A DNA stretch of 59,157 bases from Rhodocyclaceae bacterium (GTDB taxonomy: Bacteria; Pseudomonadota; Gammaproteobacteria; Burkholderiales; Rhodocyclaceae): assembly GCA_028714035.1 (NCBI GenBank), contig JAQTNA010000025.1, positions 1-59,157 of the forward strand, given 5' to 3'. A model generated the notes under the pieces. The model was not told the DNA's origin. It was given only the letters and a program-made list of their open reading frames with translations, and searched no databases. Position 1 is the stretch's first letter. Each line of letters opens with the position of its first letter. The position numbers and the translations under genes are program-made. Of the stretch, positions 25,472-35,205 are shown piece by piece.

Positions 25472-26908
25472 ATGCGCACCAAGTTGCAACAAGTCGGTCT
25501 GGTCCTGTTCGGGCTGATCGCCGGCATACTCGTCAGCCTCAACCTGTCGGCCATCGCCAACAAGGACGGCCCGCCGCCGCTGCCGGTCGAGGAACTGCGC
25601 GCCTTCGCCGATGTCTTCAACGCCATCAAGGCGGGTTACGTCGAGCCGGTCGAGGACAAGAAGCTCATCACCCAGGCCATCAGCGGCATGGTGGCGGGAC
25701 TCGACCCCCATTCCTCCTATCTGGACGCGGACGCCTTCAAGGACTTGCAGGTGGGCACCCAGGGTGAATTCGGCGGCCTGGGCATCGAGGTGGGCATGGA
25801 AGACGGCTTCGTGAAAGTCATCTCCCCCATCGAGGACACGCCCGCCTACCGGGCAGGCATCAAGACCGGCGACCTGATCATCAAGCTGGACGAGACGTCC
25901 GTGAAGGGCCTGACGCTGAACGAGGCGGTCAAGCGCATGCGCGGCAAGCCCAAGACCAAGATCATCCTGACCATCGCCCGGAAGGGCGAGACCAAGCCCC
26001 TCGTCATCACCATCACGCGGGAAGTCATCAAGGTCCAGAGCGTGAAGTCCAAGATGGTGGAACCGGGCTACGCCGTGGTGCGCGTCACCCAGTTCCAGGA
26101 GCAGACCGGCGCCGCCCTGGTCAAGCATCTGGGCGACCTGTACAAGAAGGAGCCGCTCAAGGGCCTGGTGCTGGACCTGCGGAACGATCCGGGTGGCCTG
26201 CTCAACAGCGCCATCGGCGTTTCCGCCGCCTTCCTCAAGCCCGACACCCTGGTGGTATCCACCGACGGCCGCGTCGAGGAGGCCAAGCGCAAGTACGTGG
26301 CCGCCGCCGAGGACTACCTCCGGGGCACCAAGGACGACTACCTGAAGGGCCTGCCCGAAGGCGCGCGCAGCGTGCCCCTGGTGGTGCTGGTAAACGGCGG
26401 TTCCGCCTCGGCCTCCGAAATCGTCGCCGGCGCCCTCCAGGATCACAAGCGCGCGGTCATCATGGGCACCCGGACCTTCGGCAAGGGTTCGGTCCAGACC
26501 GTGTTGCCGCTGACCGACAACACGGCCCTGAAGCTCACCACCGCCCGCTACTACACGCCCAGCGGCCGCTCCATCCAGGCCAAGGGCATCACGCCCGACA
26601 TCGCTGTGGCGGAATCCGCCAATGGCGGGCCCAACCCCAACCGCCTGCGGGAAGCCGACCTGGAAAACCACCTGACGAACGACAAGGACGGCCCCGACAC
26701 CGCGGCGGCCGACAAGCCCGCCGAGAAGGCCGCGCCGGCCCAGAAGCCCAAGGCCGGCAAGCCGGGCAAGACCAAGGGCAAGGGCACGGACGAAGGCGAG
26801 GATGACGAAGAGGCGCACCTGCCGGTGGAACTGGGTTCGCCCAAGGACTACCAGTTGAGCCAGGCGATGAACCTGCTCAAGGGCCTGTCCATCATCCAGA
26901 ACAAATAA
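25472..26908 (+). CDS. ctpA: carboxy-terminal processing protease, peptidase S41A
   Basis: The 478-residue periplasmic protease has an N-terminal membrane segment (VGLVLFGLIAGILVSLNL), a PDZ domain (GGLGIEVGMEDGFVKVISPIEDTPA) and the S41 core with VNGGSASASEIVAGAL (catalytic Ser) and RTFGKGSVQTV (catalytic Lys). A low-complexity Lys/Ala/Pro linker and short C-terminal segment follow. ATG 25472 has GGAG 5-6 bases upstream; MPYLV at 25430 is an alternative. It probably forms an operon with the EnvC-like gene. Confidence 0.93.
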   Translation: MRTKLQQVGLVLFGLIAGILVSLNLSAIANKDGPPPLPVEELRAFADVFNAIKAGYVEPVEDKKLITQAISGMVAGLDPHSSYLDADAFKDLQVGTQGEFGGLGIEVGMEDGFVKVISPIEDTPAYRAGIKTGDLIIKLDETSVKGLTLNEAVKRMRGKPKTKIILTIARKGETKPLVITITREVIKVQSVKSKMVEPGYAVVRVTQFQEQTGAALVKHLGDLYKKEPLKGLVLDLRNDPGGLLNSAIGVSAAFLKPDTLVVSTDGRVEEAKRKYVAAAEDYLRGTKDDYLKGLPEGARSVPLVVLVNGGSASASEIVAGALQDHKRAVIMGTRTFGKGSVQTVLPLTDNTALKLTTARYYTPSGRSIQAKGITPDIAVAESANGGPNPNRLREADLENHLTNDKDGPDTAAADKPAEKAAPAQKPKAGKPGKTKGKGTDEGEDDEEAHLPVELGSPKDYQLSQAMNLLKGLSIIQNK

Positions 26909-26978
26909 GGACCAAGGGGTCGGCCGCTTCGGAGTGCCCGAACCGGCCGGATCACCACGGGGCAGGAGGGGATAGATA

Positions 26979-27434
26979 ATGAAACCACGTGCCGTATCCG
27001 CCCGACTGGAGCACAAGCCTCCGCGCACGGCGTTCATGTGCCAGACCAGTGCCCGCAAGGAAAGGGAGATCCGCTTCGCCAAGCTGCCCCCCGGACAGAC
27101 GGACAAGGCCATGACCTACCTCGCGGGCCTGCCCGACCTGGAGGTGGCCCCCGTGGCCAGTCGCCCGGTCCTGCATGTCGTCTATGAACTCCAGGATTAC
27201 AGCCTGGAAGAACTGGAAGACGCATTGCGCAACGCCGGTTTTCACCTGAGCAACAGCCTGTATTCCAAGTTCACCCGGGCGCTCGCCTACTACTGCGAGG
27301 AGACCCAGCTGCACACCATGGAGTCCCCGCAACGCCTCATCAAGAAATCCAACGAAGCCTACGTCCAGGCCTGGGCCCACCACCCCCACGGCGACCACGA
27401 CGAGACGCCCATGGAACTGAGGCACGACAAATAG
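26979..27434 (+). CDS. conserved hypothetical protein
   Basis: I do not recognise a named family. The 151-residue cytosolic protein has an alpha/beta pattern, VAPVASRPVLHVVYELQDYSLEELEDALRNAGF resembling a small ferredoxin-like (beta-alpha-beta) fold, and a histidine/acid-rich C-terminus (HHPHGDHDE) that could bind metal. GGAGGGG precedes ATG 26979. It is 70 nt downstream of ctpA on the same strand and is followed by a repeat block. Confidence 0.75.
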   Translation: MKPRAVSARLEHKPPRTAFMCQTSARKEREIRFAKLPPGQTDKAMTYLAGLPDLEVAPVASRPVLHVVYELQDYSLEELEDALRNAGFHLSNSLYSKFTRALAYYCEETQLHTMESPQRLIKKSNEAYVQAWAHHPHGDHDETPMELRHDK

Positions 27435-27440
27435 TGAGGA

Positions 27441-27536
27441 AGTCGAGAGTGGAGAGTCGAGGGTCGAGAGTAAATATTTCCGCGCCTTCGGCGCGCATGA
27501 AATGCTCTCGACTCTTCCCTCTCAACTCTCGACTCG
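27441..27536. repeat. tandem-word inverted repeat, family C copy 2
   Basis: The left arm (27441-27470) has GTCGAGAG-type words in tandem and the right arm (27504-27536) carries the complement (CTCTCGACT words). Between them sits a GCGCCTTCGGCGC hairpin. It may also end transcription of the upstream gene. Confidence 0.75.
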
Positions 27537-27591
27537 GGCACGGCCCGCACGGTTTCCTTATTGGCCAGAGCAAAACCGGCCGTGCCCCAGC

Positions 27592-28365
27592 ATGACCGAC
27601 TCCCAACTCCTCCGCTACAGCCGCCACATCCTCCTGCCGGAAATCGGCGTGGAGGGTCAGGCACGGATTGATCGGGCGCGGGTGCTGGTGGTGGGGGCCG
27701 GAGGGCTGGGCTCCCCGGCGGCGCTCTATCTGGCGGCGGCCGGCGTCGGCACCCTGGTCCTGGCCGACGGCGACACGGTGGATCTCACCAACCTCCAGCG
27801 CCAGATCCTGCACAGGAACGACGCCGTGGGCAGGCCCAAGGCCGCCTCCGGGCGCGACAGGCTGCTGGACATGAACCCGGAAATCCACGTCATCGCCCTG
27901 GAACAGAGGCTCGCCGGCGAGGCCCTCGCGGAACAGGTGGCGGCCGCCGACGTGGTGCTGGATTGCAGCGACAATTTTTCCACGCGACATGCCATCAACC
28001 GCGCCTGCGTGAACGCGGGCAAACCCCTGGTGTCGGGGGCGGCCATCCGCTTCGATGGCCAGGTGACGGTATTCGATCCGCGCGGCGCGGACGCTCCCTG
28101 CTATCACTGCCTGTTTCCCGAGGGCGAGGATGTGGAGGAGATGCGCTGCGCCATCATGGGCGTGTTCGCGCCGCTCACCGGCATCATCGGCAGCGTGCAG
28201 GCGGCGGAGGCCCTGAAGCTCCTCATCGGCTGCGGCGAAAGCCTGGCCGGGCGGCTCCTGCTCCTGGACGGCCTGGCGATGGAGTGGCGTTCCATCCGGG
28301 TGCCCAGGGATCCCTCATGCCCGGTATGCGGCAAGGATCACGCGGAGGCCACGGCCTCCCAGTAG
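27592..28365 (+). CDS. moeB: MoeB/ThiF/HesA-family adenylyltransferase
   Basis: These E1-like enzymes adenylate the C-terminal glycine of a ubiquitin-like sulfur carrier (MoaD or ThiS). The 257-residue protein has the ATP-binding GAGGLGSPAALYLAAAG, LTNLQRQILH, DCSDNFSTRHAIN, and two CxxC pairs for zinc (CYHC and CPVC). The MoeB and ThiF assignments cannot be separated without phylogeny; the molybdenum enzyme in the window makes MoeB reasonable. Its 3' end overlaps the convergent menD 3' end by 28 bp. Confidence 0.88.
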   Translation: MTDSQLLRYSRHILLPEIGVEGQARIDRARVLVVGAGGLGSPAALYLAAAGVGTLVLADGDTVDLTNLQRQILHRNDAVGRPKAASGRDRLLDMNPEIHVIALEQRLAGEALAEQVAAADVVLDCSDNFSTRHAINRACVNAGKPLVSGAAIRFDGQVTVFDPRGADAPCYHCLFPEGEDVEEMRCAIMGVFAPLTGIIGSVQAAEALKLLIGCGESLAGRLLLLDGLAMEWRSIRVPRDPSCPVCGKDHAEATASQ

Positions 28366-30029
28366 GCCCGGTGGCGCCGCAGGCTCGCCTCCCGGTCCAC
28401 CACCACCTCGATCAGCTGCGGGCCACCCGCGGCAAAGGCTGAGTCCAGGGCCGCCGCGAAGTCCGGCAGCGTCTCCGCCCGGCGATGGGCGATGCCCCAG
28501 GCGCCCGCGGCATGGAAGAAATCCAGGCCCGGCGGCGTGAGCCAGACGCGCTCGAAGTCCGGCAGCGCGGCGGCCGGCAGGTAGCCGAAGATGCCGCCGC
28601 CGCCGTTGTTCACCACCACCAGCACCAGGTCCAGCCCGCGGGCGGCCGCCAGGCCGTTCAGGTCGTGGGCGCAGCTCACGTCGCCGACCAGGGCCAGCGT
28701 GGGGCCGAGTACCGCCAGGCCCGCCGCGGTGGAGACGTTGCCGTCTATGCCGCTGGCGCCCCGGTTGCCGTGGATGGCGATGGGCTTGGCATCCGAACCC
28801 GAGAAGCTGTCCAGGTCGCGAATGGCCATGGAATTGCCGCACAGCAGGCGGTGGCCGGCGGGAAGCCGCTCCAGCAGCAGGGTGATCAGCGCGCCCTCGA
28901 AACACTCCGTGCCCAGGCCATGTTCCGCCGCGAGCCGTCCGGCCCGGTTTTCCTCGGCGGCGAAGGCGGCGCGCCAAGAAGGGTGGGCGGGTTCGGGCGC
29001 GGCATGGAGCAGGGCCTGGCACACGGCGACCGGGTCGGCTTCCAGCAGGGTGGTGGCGGCATGCAGGGGATCGAGCCAGCGCCCTCCCGGTGACACCAGC
29101 ACCTGGGTGGCCCCGGAGGCGGCGCCCAACCAGTTCTGCAGGCTGCGGGAGACGGGAAAGGCGCCGAAACGCAGCAGCCATTCCGGTCGGAGCCCAGCGC
29201 CGGCACCGCGCAGCCAGGCCTCGTAGCGCACGCACAACCGGGAACGGTCGTGGCCGCCAAAGCGCAGGCCGGACAGGGGTTCCGCCAGCACCGGCGCATC
29301 CAGCCGCGCCGCCAGCTCCGCCAGGGCCTGGGCAAAGCCGGCCGGGAAATCGCCGCCGCCGCAGACGATGGCCCCCGGCCGGCCGGAGAGACACCGGGCC
29401 ACGGCGGCGATGTCTTCCCCCGCGGGGGGCCGGCGCGGCCGGGCTACGGTAACGGGCTTCGGGCTGCCCACCGGCGGCCATTCCCCGGCGGGCAGGAGCG
29501 GCTCGGGGAATGGCAGGTTCACATGCACGGGGCCGGGCAGGGCGCCCTGGCACTCCGCCACCACTCGCGCCGCCAACCGGTGCAGGTAGCCGGGATTGAA
29601 ATCCGCCCCCGGCACGCCCAGGGCATGGGCGGCGCGCACATGGGCGCCGAAGAAGTTCTGCTGGTCCACCGTCTGGTTGGCGCCCCAGCCGCGCAGCTCC
29701 GGCGGCCGATCCGCCGAGAGCAGCAGGAGGGGCACGCCGCCCTGATCCGCCTCGATCACCGCCGGAAACCAGTTGGCCGGCGCCGAACCCGAAGTGCACA
29801 GCAGGGCGACCGGATTCCCCGATCCCTTGGCCAGGCCAAGGGCGAAGAAGCCCGCGCTGCGCTCGTCAATCACGACCCGGCACTGGATGGCGGTCTGGCG
29901 CAGGAAGGCCAGGGCCAGGGGCGTGGAGCGGGAGCCCGGCGAGATCACCGCATGCCTGACCCCGGCGGCCGCGAGGCCGTCCACCAGCGCCTGCGCCCAG
30001 GCCAGGTTCAGGGTGCCGGCATCCATCAT
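28338..30029 (-). CDS. menD: SEPHCHC synthase MenD
   Basis: This thiamine-diphosphate enzyme condenses isochorismate with 2-oxoglutarate in menaquinone synthesis. The 563-residue protein has the N-terminal HAVISPGSRSTPLALAF motif, VIDERSAGFFALGLAKGSGNPVALLCTSGSA, and the C-terminal ThDP motif GDVSCAHDLNGL...VVNNGGGGIFGYLPA. It is last in a tightly packed set (menB-C-E-F-D), its start overlapping the menF stop by 4 nt. Confidence 0.95.
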   Translation of the reverse strand: MMDAGTLNLAWAQALVDGLAAAGVRHAVISPGSRSTPLALAFLRQTAIQCRVVIDERSAGFFALGLAKGSGNPVALLCTSGSAPANWFPAVIEADQGGVPLLLLSADRPPELRGWGANQTVDQQNFFGAHVRAAHALGVPGADFNPGYLHRLAARVVAECQGALPGPVHVNLPFPEPLLPAGEWPPVGSPKPVTVARPRRPPAGEDIAAVARCLSGRPGAIVCGGGDFPAGFAQALAELAARLDAPVLAEPLSGLRFGGHDRSRLCVRYEAWLRGAGAGLRPEWLLRFGAFPVSRSLQNWLGAASGATQVLVSPGGRWLDPLHAATTLLEADPVAVCQALLHAAPEPAHPSWRAAFAAEENRAGRLAAEHGLGTECFEGALITLLLERLPAGHRLLCGNSMAIRDLDSFSGSDAKPIAIHGNRGASGIDGNVSTAAGLAVLGPTLALVGDVSCAHDLNGLAAARGLDLVLVVVNNGGGGIFGYLPAAALPDFERVWLTPPGLDFFHAAGAWGIAHRRAETLPDFAAALDSAFAAGGPQLIEVVVDREASLRRHRAYWEAVASA

Positions 30030-31426
30030 GTTCCCGTCCGCAGAAGCGGCTCCCCGGGCAGGCCGGGACCCAGCGCCCGGTAGCGTTCGAAGGCATCCAG
30101 CAGGGTGGCGAGCTTGGCCTCGGTTTCCATCAATTCCCTTTCCGGCGCGGAACCCGCCACGATGCCGGCGCCGGCGTAGAGCCTCGCCTCGGCGCCCGAG
30201 ACGCTGGCGCAGCGCAGGGCGACCCGAACCTCGCCCTCGCCGTCCGGGGTCATCCAGCCGAAGCCGCCGGTGTACCAGTCGGGACGACGCTCGCCATGCC
30301 TACGCAGCCAGTCTCGCGCCGCGGAACCGGGCAAGCCCCCCACCGCCGGCGTGGGATGCAGGGCGGCCACCAGGTCCAGGAGGGCGACGCCCGGCCGGAC
30401 CGCGCCCTCAATGCGCGAGCGCAGGTGCTGCACCCGGGCATGGCGCAGGACGTGGGGGCTGTCCGGAACCGATAGTTCCCGACACAGGGGCGCCAGTGCC
30501 AGGGCCACGGCGTCCACCACCAACTGCTGCTCCCGGCGGTTCTTCTCGTCCGAAAGGGGCATGGCGCTCTCCTTCCGCCCTTGCCCGCCCTCCCCTTGCT
30601 GCCAGGCCGTGCCGGCCAGCGCGTCGGCGCTCGCCCGGGTGCGGCAAAGGGAAACCAGCCGCTCCGGCGTGAGGCCCAGGAATGCGCCTTCACCCCGGCC
30701 CACGGCGAAGAGCGTGCCGCCGCCATGCTCCGTGAGGAGACAGGAAAGCAGTGCGCCGAGCGCAAAGCGCTCCTGCCCGATGAGGTGGGCGCTGCGGCTG
30801 AGCACCACTTTTTCCAGGTGGCCCGTGGCGATGTCGTGCAGCGCCGCATCCACCCGCGCCAGCCACATGCGATCCGAAAATCCCGTATCCCGACGCCACC
30901 AGTGCCCCCCCTGGACGCCTTCCGATCCGTGCTCCAGGAGCGAGAACCATCCCTCCACCGCCCCCAGTCCCTCCCGCGCCAGGGCAGTAAAACTTGCCCA
31001 GCGCCGGCCGCCGCGGCATTGCAGGAGAACGGCGGGCACGGCCAGTTCGGAACAGGGCATGCGCTCATCCTCTTCCTCGTCGAAGGCGAATCCCAGGAAG
31101 GCGAGGGGTGCGGGTGCTCCGGCTTCCTCATGCCGCCATGACGCACTCGCGCGCCTGAACCCTTCCCCCAGCCGGGCAAAGCGCCGGGGGCCGGAAGCCC
31201 GGAGCGTCAGTGCCCGCCCCAGGCCGAGGCGATAGTCGTCCTCGGCCGGCACGGCCCAATAATGAAATGAACCGCGGTTCGGGCACAGCAGCCCCAGCCA
31301 GTCCTCGCGCCCTGGGCCGAGTTCCAGGGTGACGCTGACCAGGGCCTCGTCGGGCGCCCCCGCCAGCCTCTCCCCCAGCCGTCGACGCAAACCGGCGATG
31401 TCGGTCGCGCCCAGCAGGCCGTTCAT
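30026..31426 (-). CDS. menF: isochorismate synthase MenF
   Basis: MenF converts chorismate to isochorismate, the first committed step to menaquinone. The 466-residue protein has the ADC-synthase fold: EKVVLSRSAHL, FLGLTPERLVSL, DALAGTAWQQGE, SDEKNRREQQLVVD, LHPTPAVGGLP, and YTGGFGW...RCASVSGAEARLYAGAGIVAGS. ATG 31426 overlaps the menE stop (ATGA). An entC-type siderophore role is excluded by the surrounding men genes. Confidence 0.95.
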   Translation of the reverse strand: MNGLLGATDIAGLRRRLGERLAGAPDEALVSVTLELGPGREDWLGLLCPNRGSFHYWAVPAEDDYRLGLGRALTLRASGPRRFARLGEGFRRASASWRHEEAGAPAPLAFLGFAFDEEEDERMPCSELAVPAVLLQCRGGRRWASFTALAREGLGAVEGWFSLLEHGSEGVQGGHWWRRDTGFSDRMWLARVDAALHDIATGHLEKVVLSRSAHLIGQERFALGALLSCLLTEHGGGTLFAVGRGEGAFLGLTPERLVSLCRTRASADALAGTAWQQGEGGQGRKESAMPLSDEKNRREQQLVVDAVALALAPLCRELSVPDSPHVLRHARVQHLRSRIEGAVRPGVALLDLVAALHPTPAVGGLPGSAARDWLRRHGERRPDWYTGGFGWMTPDGEGEVRVALRCASVSGAEARLYAGAGIVAGSAPERELMETEAKLATLLDAFERYRALGPGLPGEPLLRTGT

Positions 31427-32778
31427 TTCCCGTGCACCAGGGCGGGCAGGAGGGCGCGCTCCAGCTTGCCCAGGAGGTTGCGCGGCAGGCGCTCCACCCG
31501 CAGGACCTCGCGCGGCCTCTCGGCCGACGCCAACCGCAGGCAGCCCCACTGGCGCACGGTTTCCGGCTCCGCCTCCCCCACCACCAGGGCCACCAGCCTG
31601 TCGCCCCAGACCAGATCGGGCAGGGCCGTCACCGCCACATCCGCCACGCCGGGGCAGGCGGCGAGGCAGGATTCCACCCGCACGGGGTGCACATTTTCGC
31701 CGCCGCTCACGAACATGTCGTCGGCCCGCCCCAGGACGGTCAGGCTCCCGTCCGCATCCATCTCTCCCAGGTCGGACGTGACGAACCAGCCATCCGTCGG
31801 GCCAGGCCTCGGCCTCCCCGCCTCCAGGTAACCGAGCATCCGCTGCGGCCCGCGCAGGGCGATGCGCCGGTCGGCGCCGATGCGCACGTCGAAGCCGGAG
31901 AGGGGCCGGCCCACGGCGCCCTCCCGCCAAGTGTCCGGCCGTACCAGGGTCGCCACCTGGGCCGCGCATTCACTCAGGCCATAGCTCGGGCAGAGCGGCC
32001 AGCCCCGCGCCCGCGCCTGCTCGAACAGCGGCCGGGAGAGGGCCGCGCCGCCGATGAGGGCAAAACGCAGGCTGGACGGCGGCGGCCCGTCCGAGACTTC
32101 CAGCAGCCGGGCGAGCATGGCCGGCACCAGGGAGACATGGGTTACCCCAGGCTCGAACAAGCCACGCCACACCGCCTGCGCATCGCCACCGTCCGCCAGC
32201 AGTACCGCGGTGCCGGCCCGGAATGCACGGTGCAGGATGGCCATGCCGCCGACGTGAAACAGCGGCAGGCAATCGAGCCAGACGTCTCCCGGCGCCAGGG
32301 GCAGGCGCTCGTTGGAGGCCGCGGCAGCCGCGTCCAGGTTGGCATGGGAGAGCACCACCGCCTTGGGCGGGCCCTCGCTGCCGCTGGTGGCGATGATGAG
32401 GGCCGACGCGTCGGGGGAAGTGTCCCGGGGCGCGGGCAGGCATTCTCCGGACCAATTCCCGGGCAGGGGCGCCATGCGCCTGAGACCCGGCCCGCCCAAG
32501 GCCTGAAGGAGCGGCCAGCGCTGCTCCGCGGTTCTCGGGTCCATGGGCAGGAAGGCCAGGCCCGCGGCGGAGGCCGCCAGGGTGGCGAATGCCAGTTCCA
32601 GGCTGCCCGCCGCCAGGGCCACCATGTCCGAAGGCCGGTATTGAAGCAGATGAGCGCCGCCGCGTCGCGCCGCCTCGTCCAGTTCGCCGTAGTGCCAGGT
32701 CCGGCCCGCCGCCATGAGCGCCGGGGCGCCGGGTGAGCGCCGCGCCATGCGCTGGAGTTGCCGGGCCAGGGTACTCAC
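31423..32778 (-). CDS. menE: o-succinylbenzoate-CoA ligase MenE
   Basis: MenE activates o-succinylbenzoate with ATP and CoA. The 451-residue protein has the acyl-adenylate signature ALIIATSGSEGPPKAVVLSH, YGLSECAAQVATL, TSDLGEMDADGSLTVLGRADDMFVSGGENV and the C-terminal lysine region RNLLGKLER. I chose GTG 32778, which gives the usual N-terminus and lies 14 nt after menC; no ATG fits. Confidence 0.93.
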   Translation of the reverse strand: MSTLARQLQRMARRSPGAPALMAAGRTWHYGELDEAARRGGAHLLQYRPSDMVALAAGSLELAFATLAASAAGLAFLPMDPRTAEQRWPLLQALGGPGLRRMAPLPGNWSGECLPAPRDTSPDASALIIATSGSEGPPKAVVLSHANLDAAAAASNERLPLAPGDVWLDCLPLFHVGGMAILHRAFRAGTAVLLADGGDAQAVWRGLFEPGVTHVSLVPAMLARLLEVSDGPPPSSLRFALIGGAALSRPLFEQARARGWPLCPSYGLSECAAQVATLVRPDTWREGAVGRPLSGFDVRIGADRRIALRGPQRMLGYLEAGRPRPGPTDGWFVTSDLGEMDADGSLTVLGRADDMFVSGGENVHPVRVESCLAACPGVADVAVTALPDLVWGDRLVALVVGEAEPETVRQWGCLRLASAERPREVLRVERLPRNLLGKLERALLPALVHGK

Positions 32779-32792
32779 CTCGCGCCCGGGCC

Positions 32793-33872
32793 TCAGGCGA
32801 ATCCCGGCGCGGGGGCAAAGCCCAGGCCCGGCGTGTCCGGCAGGCGCAGCACGCCGCCCACGATCCGGGGCGCCATGCCCACGTCCTCGGCCAGCCAGGC
32901 GGAAGTCGCCAGGCCATGGACCAGTCCGTTGTCCAGGGCAGCGGCCAGATGGGCCGCGGCCATGACGCCGCAGGCGCTGTCCATGCTGCTGGTCACCACC
33001 ACTTCCATGCCCGCGGCTTGCGCCCGCCGGGCCGCCTCCAGGGCCGGCAGCAAGCCCCCCAGGCGCGGCGGCTTGAGCACCAGCCTTCGCACCGGCGGAT
33101 CGGCGAAAAGCGCTTCCGCATCCCATTCCGGCCAGGACTCATCCAGGGCAATCGAAAAGGGCGCCATGTCCTGGAGCCGGCGCAGCGCGGCCGGGTCCGG
33201 ATTCGCCAGGGGTTCCTCCAGGGCCTCCACCGGCAGCCCGGCGCAACCGGCGATGAAGCGGCTGGCGGCAGACTCGTCCCAGGCGCCGTTGGCATCGAGC
33301 CGGAGCCCTACCCCCGGCGCGAGGATGAGGGAACGCAGAAGTTCCAGTTCGCGCTCGACGGAGGCCAGTCCCACCTTGAGCTTGAGCACGGTGTAGCCCT
33401 GCCTGATGGTCCCGGCCAGTGCCTCCGCCGTACCCGCCGCGACGGCACCCAGGGACGCATTCACCGGCACCTCCAGGGGACCGTCATCCATGGCCAGATA
33501 CCGGGCCAGGGGCAAACCGGCATCCTGGGCCGCCAGGTCCAGCAGGGCCACCTCCACCGCCGCATGGGCAGCGGGGAGCGGCTGCACCATGATGGAACGG
33601 ATCAGCGTCCCGGTGGCGGAAAGCCCCGCCGGCACCCGGTTGCCCGGAAGCCTGCGGCACCAGACTTCCAGTGCCGAATTGGCCTCCCGCGGGTACTCGG
33701 TGCCCGCCTCCCACAGGGGCGCGCAATCGCCATAGGCCACCCGGCCCGCGTCTGTTTCCACCCGCAGCAGCCAGCCTTCCCGTGCGGCGAAGCTGCCCAC
33801 GGCGCTCACCCATTCGGCGCGCAGGGGCAGTCGGTAGGGCTGGAATCGGGCTGAGGCAATGAACTCGGACAT
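32793..33872 (-). CDS. menC: o-succinylbenzoate synthase MenC
   Basis: This enolase-superfamily dehydratase forms o-succinylbenzoate. The 359-residue protein has the catalytic KxK (VLKLKVG), metal ligands in RLDANGAW, ALEEPL and IALDES, and the second lysine in RLVLKPPRLGG. ATG 33872 is immediately after the menB stop with no gap. N-succinyl-amino-acid racemase activity is less likely given the operon. Confidence 0.93.
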   Translation of the reverse strand: MSEFIASARFQPYRLPLRAEWVSAVGSFAAREGWLLRVETDAGRVAYGDCAPLWEAGTEYPREANSALEVWCRRLPGNRVPAGLSATGTLIRSIMVQPLPAAHAAVEVALLDLAAQDAGLPLARYLAMDDGPLEVPVNASLGAVAAGTAEALAGTIRQGYTVLKLKVGLASVERELELLRSLILAPGVGLRLDANGAWDESAASRFIAGCAGLPVEALEEPLANPDPAALRRLQDMAPFSIALDESWPEWDAEALFADPPVRRLVLKPPRLGGLLPALEAARRAQAAGMEVVVTSSMDSACGVMAAAHLAAALDNGLVHGLATSAWLAEDVGMAPRIVGGVLRLPDTPGLGFAPAPGFA

Positions 33873-34706
33873 TCAGGGCCGCCTCCGGTAAGGCGCGAAG
33901 TTCGGCGCGCGCCGCTCCAGCCAGGCGTCCCGCCCTTCCCGGCCTTCCTCGCTCATGTAGAAGAGGCCCGTGGCGTTGCCCGCCAGTTCCTGGATACCGG
34001 CCAGGCCATCCGTGTCGGCATTGAAACCGGCCTTGAGGAAGCGCAGGGCCATGGGCGACAGGCGCAGCATGTCCCGGCACCAGGCCAGGGTTTCCGCCTC
34101 CAGTTCCGCCAGGGGCACCACGGTATTCACCAGGCCCATGTCCAGGGCCTGACGCGCATCGTACTGGCGGCACAGGAACCAGATTTCCTTGGCCTTCTTC
34201 AAGCCGACGGTGCGCGCCATGAGCCCCGCCCCCAGGCCGGCATCGAAGCTGCCCACCCGCGGCCCGGTCTGGCCGAAGCGGGCATTGTCGGCGGCGATGG
34301 TCAGGTCGCACACCAGATGCAGCACGTGGCCACCGCCTATGGCGTAGCCCGCCACCATGGCCACCACCGGCTTGGGCAGGCGCCGGATCTGCATCTGCAG
34401 GTCCAGGACGTTCAGGTGCGGCGTGCCCGTTTCGTCGTGGTAACCGCCGTCGTCGCCGCGCACCTTCTGGTCACCGCCGGCACAGAAGGCCGCCTCGCCC
34501 GCGCCGGTGAGGACGATGACACCGATGGCCGGATCATGATGGGCCGCATGAAAGGCGGCGATGAGTTCCGTCACCGTCTCCGGGCGAAAGGCGTTGCGCC
34601 GCTCCGGGCGATTGATGGTGATCCGGGCGATGCCTTCCGGCAGGGTGTGGTACAGGATGTCCCGGTAGCTGCCCCGGGCAACCCACAGAGGTTCTGGTCC
34701 AGTCAT
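33873..34706 (-). CDS. menB: 1,4-dihydroxy-2-naphthoyl-CoA synthase MenB
   Basis: MenB closes the naphthoate ring. The 277-residue crotonase-fold protein has [72 protein letters not shown] and the [13 protein letters not shown] tail, all typical of MenB. It is the first gene of the men set. ATG 34706 was chosen over an upstream TTG at 34739. On the minus strand a TATATT (34743 to 34738) about 30 nt upstream could be a -10, without a good -35. Confidence 0.96.
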   Translation of the reverse strand: MTGPEPLWVARGSYRDILYHTLPEGIARITINRPERRNAFRPETVTELIAAFHAAHHDPAIGVIVLTGAGEAAFCAGGDQKVRGDDGGYHDETGTPHLNVLDLQMQIRRLPKPVVAMVAGYAIGGGHVLHLVCDLTIAADNARFGQTGPRVGSFDAGLGAGLMARTVGLKKAKEIWFLCRQYDARQALDMGLVNTVVPLAELEAETLAWCRDMLRLSPMALRFLKAGFNADTDGLAGIQELAGNATGLFYMSEEGREGRDAWLERRAPNFAPYRRRP

Positions 34707-34816
34707 GGCGAGCCGAAAGGAAAGGGGAAGGAATCGCAATATAGCGATTCAAGCCCGGGACAAAATTGATCCGGAACAGGTCTCCGCCCGCAATCGGCTC
34801 AGCGCCAGGCTCCGGA

Positions 34817-35146
34817 TCACAGGCGGGTCCAGCGGACCAGGGTGTTTCCCAGGAAGGACGTGACGAGCAACATGAGCGGGGCGAAGCCGATGAAGGCCCA
34901 GAGTACCCGGCGGATGAAGGGGTGGGCGTGTCCGGATTCCAGAAAATCGCGCGCCACCAGAGCCCCCTTCAGCCAGATCACGCCGGCCACCAGGACCGGC
35001 AGCACGGCCGCGCCGTGGAACCAGGTGCCCAGCCCCAGTCCCATCAGGGTCAGGGCCGAAAGGGCCAGCCAGGCCCGGCCCAGGATGACGAAGGGCACGG
35101 GAGCGGTGGGGCCGGCGGCGGGGCCGGGCGGTAGGTCGGGATTCAT
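34817..35146 (-). CDS. small membrane subunit, NorF/cytochrome oxidase subunit IV-like
   Basis: The product has three hydrophobic segments (ILGRAWLALSALTLMGLGLG, VLPVLVAGVIWLKGAL, VLWAFIGFAPLMLLVTSFLG), the size and pattern of prokaryotic COX4/NorF proteins. The 109-residue version starts at ATG 35146, 10 nt after AGAGGAGG. An alternative ATG at 35209 overlaps the upstream subunit III stop (ATGA) and would add 21 residues encoded by a family B repeat. The pairing with a subunit III-like gene suggests NorE/NorF-type helpers of a nitric oxide reductase or oxidase whose catalytic subunits are not in the window. Confidence 0.7.
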   Translation of the reverse strand: MNPDLPPGPAAGPTAPVPFVILGRAWLALSALTLMGLGLGTWFHGAAVLPVLVAGVIWLKGALVARDFLESGHAHPFIRRVLWAFIGFAPLMLLVTSFLGNTLVRWTRL

Positions 35147-35198
35147 CCCGACATGGGCCTCCTCTGTTGCCGGACGTCGGGATGGATCCCGGCCTGCA
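35131..35198. repeat. intergenic inverted repeat, family B copy 2
   Basis: The arms GTAGGTCGGGATTCATCCCGAC and GTCGGGATGGATCCCGGCCTGC are separated by 23 nt. The repeat sits between the subunit III-like and subunit IV-like genes and supplies the start codon (within GGGATGAATCCC) assigned to the latter. Confidence 0.8.
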
Positions 35199-35205
35199 AT
35201 ATGGT

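Noticed and set aside
21838-27536. CRISPR-like array from the GTCGAGAG tandem blocks
   Set aside because: Units are only 7-9 nt, with no spacers and no cas genes.
34720-34790. FNR-like box upstream of menB
   Set aside because: Only one half-site (TTGAT at 34766-34770) is good; the other half has two or more mismatches.
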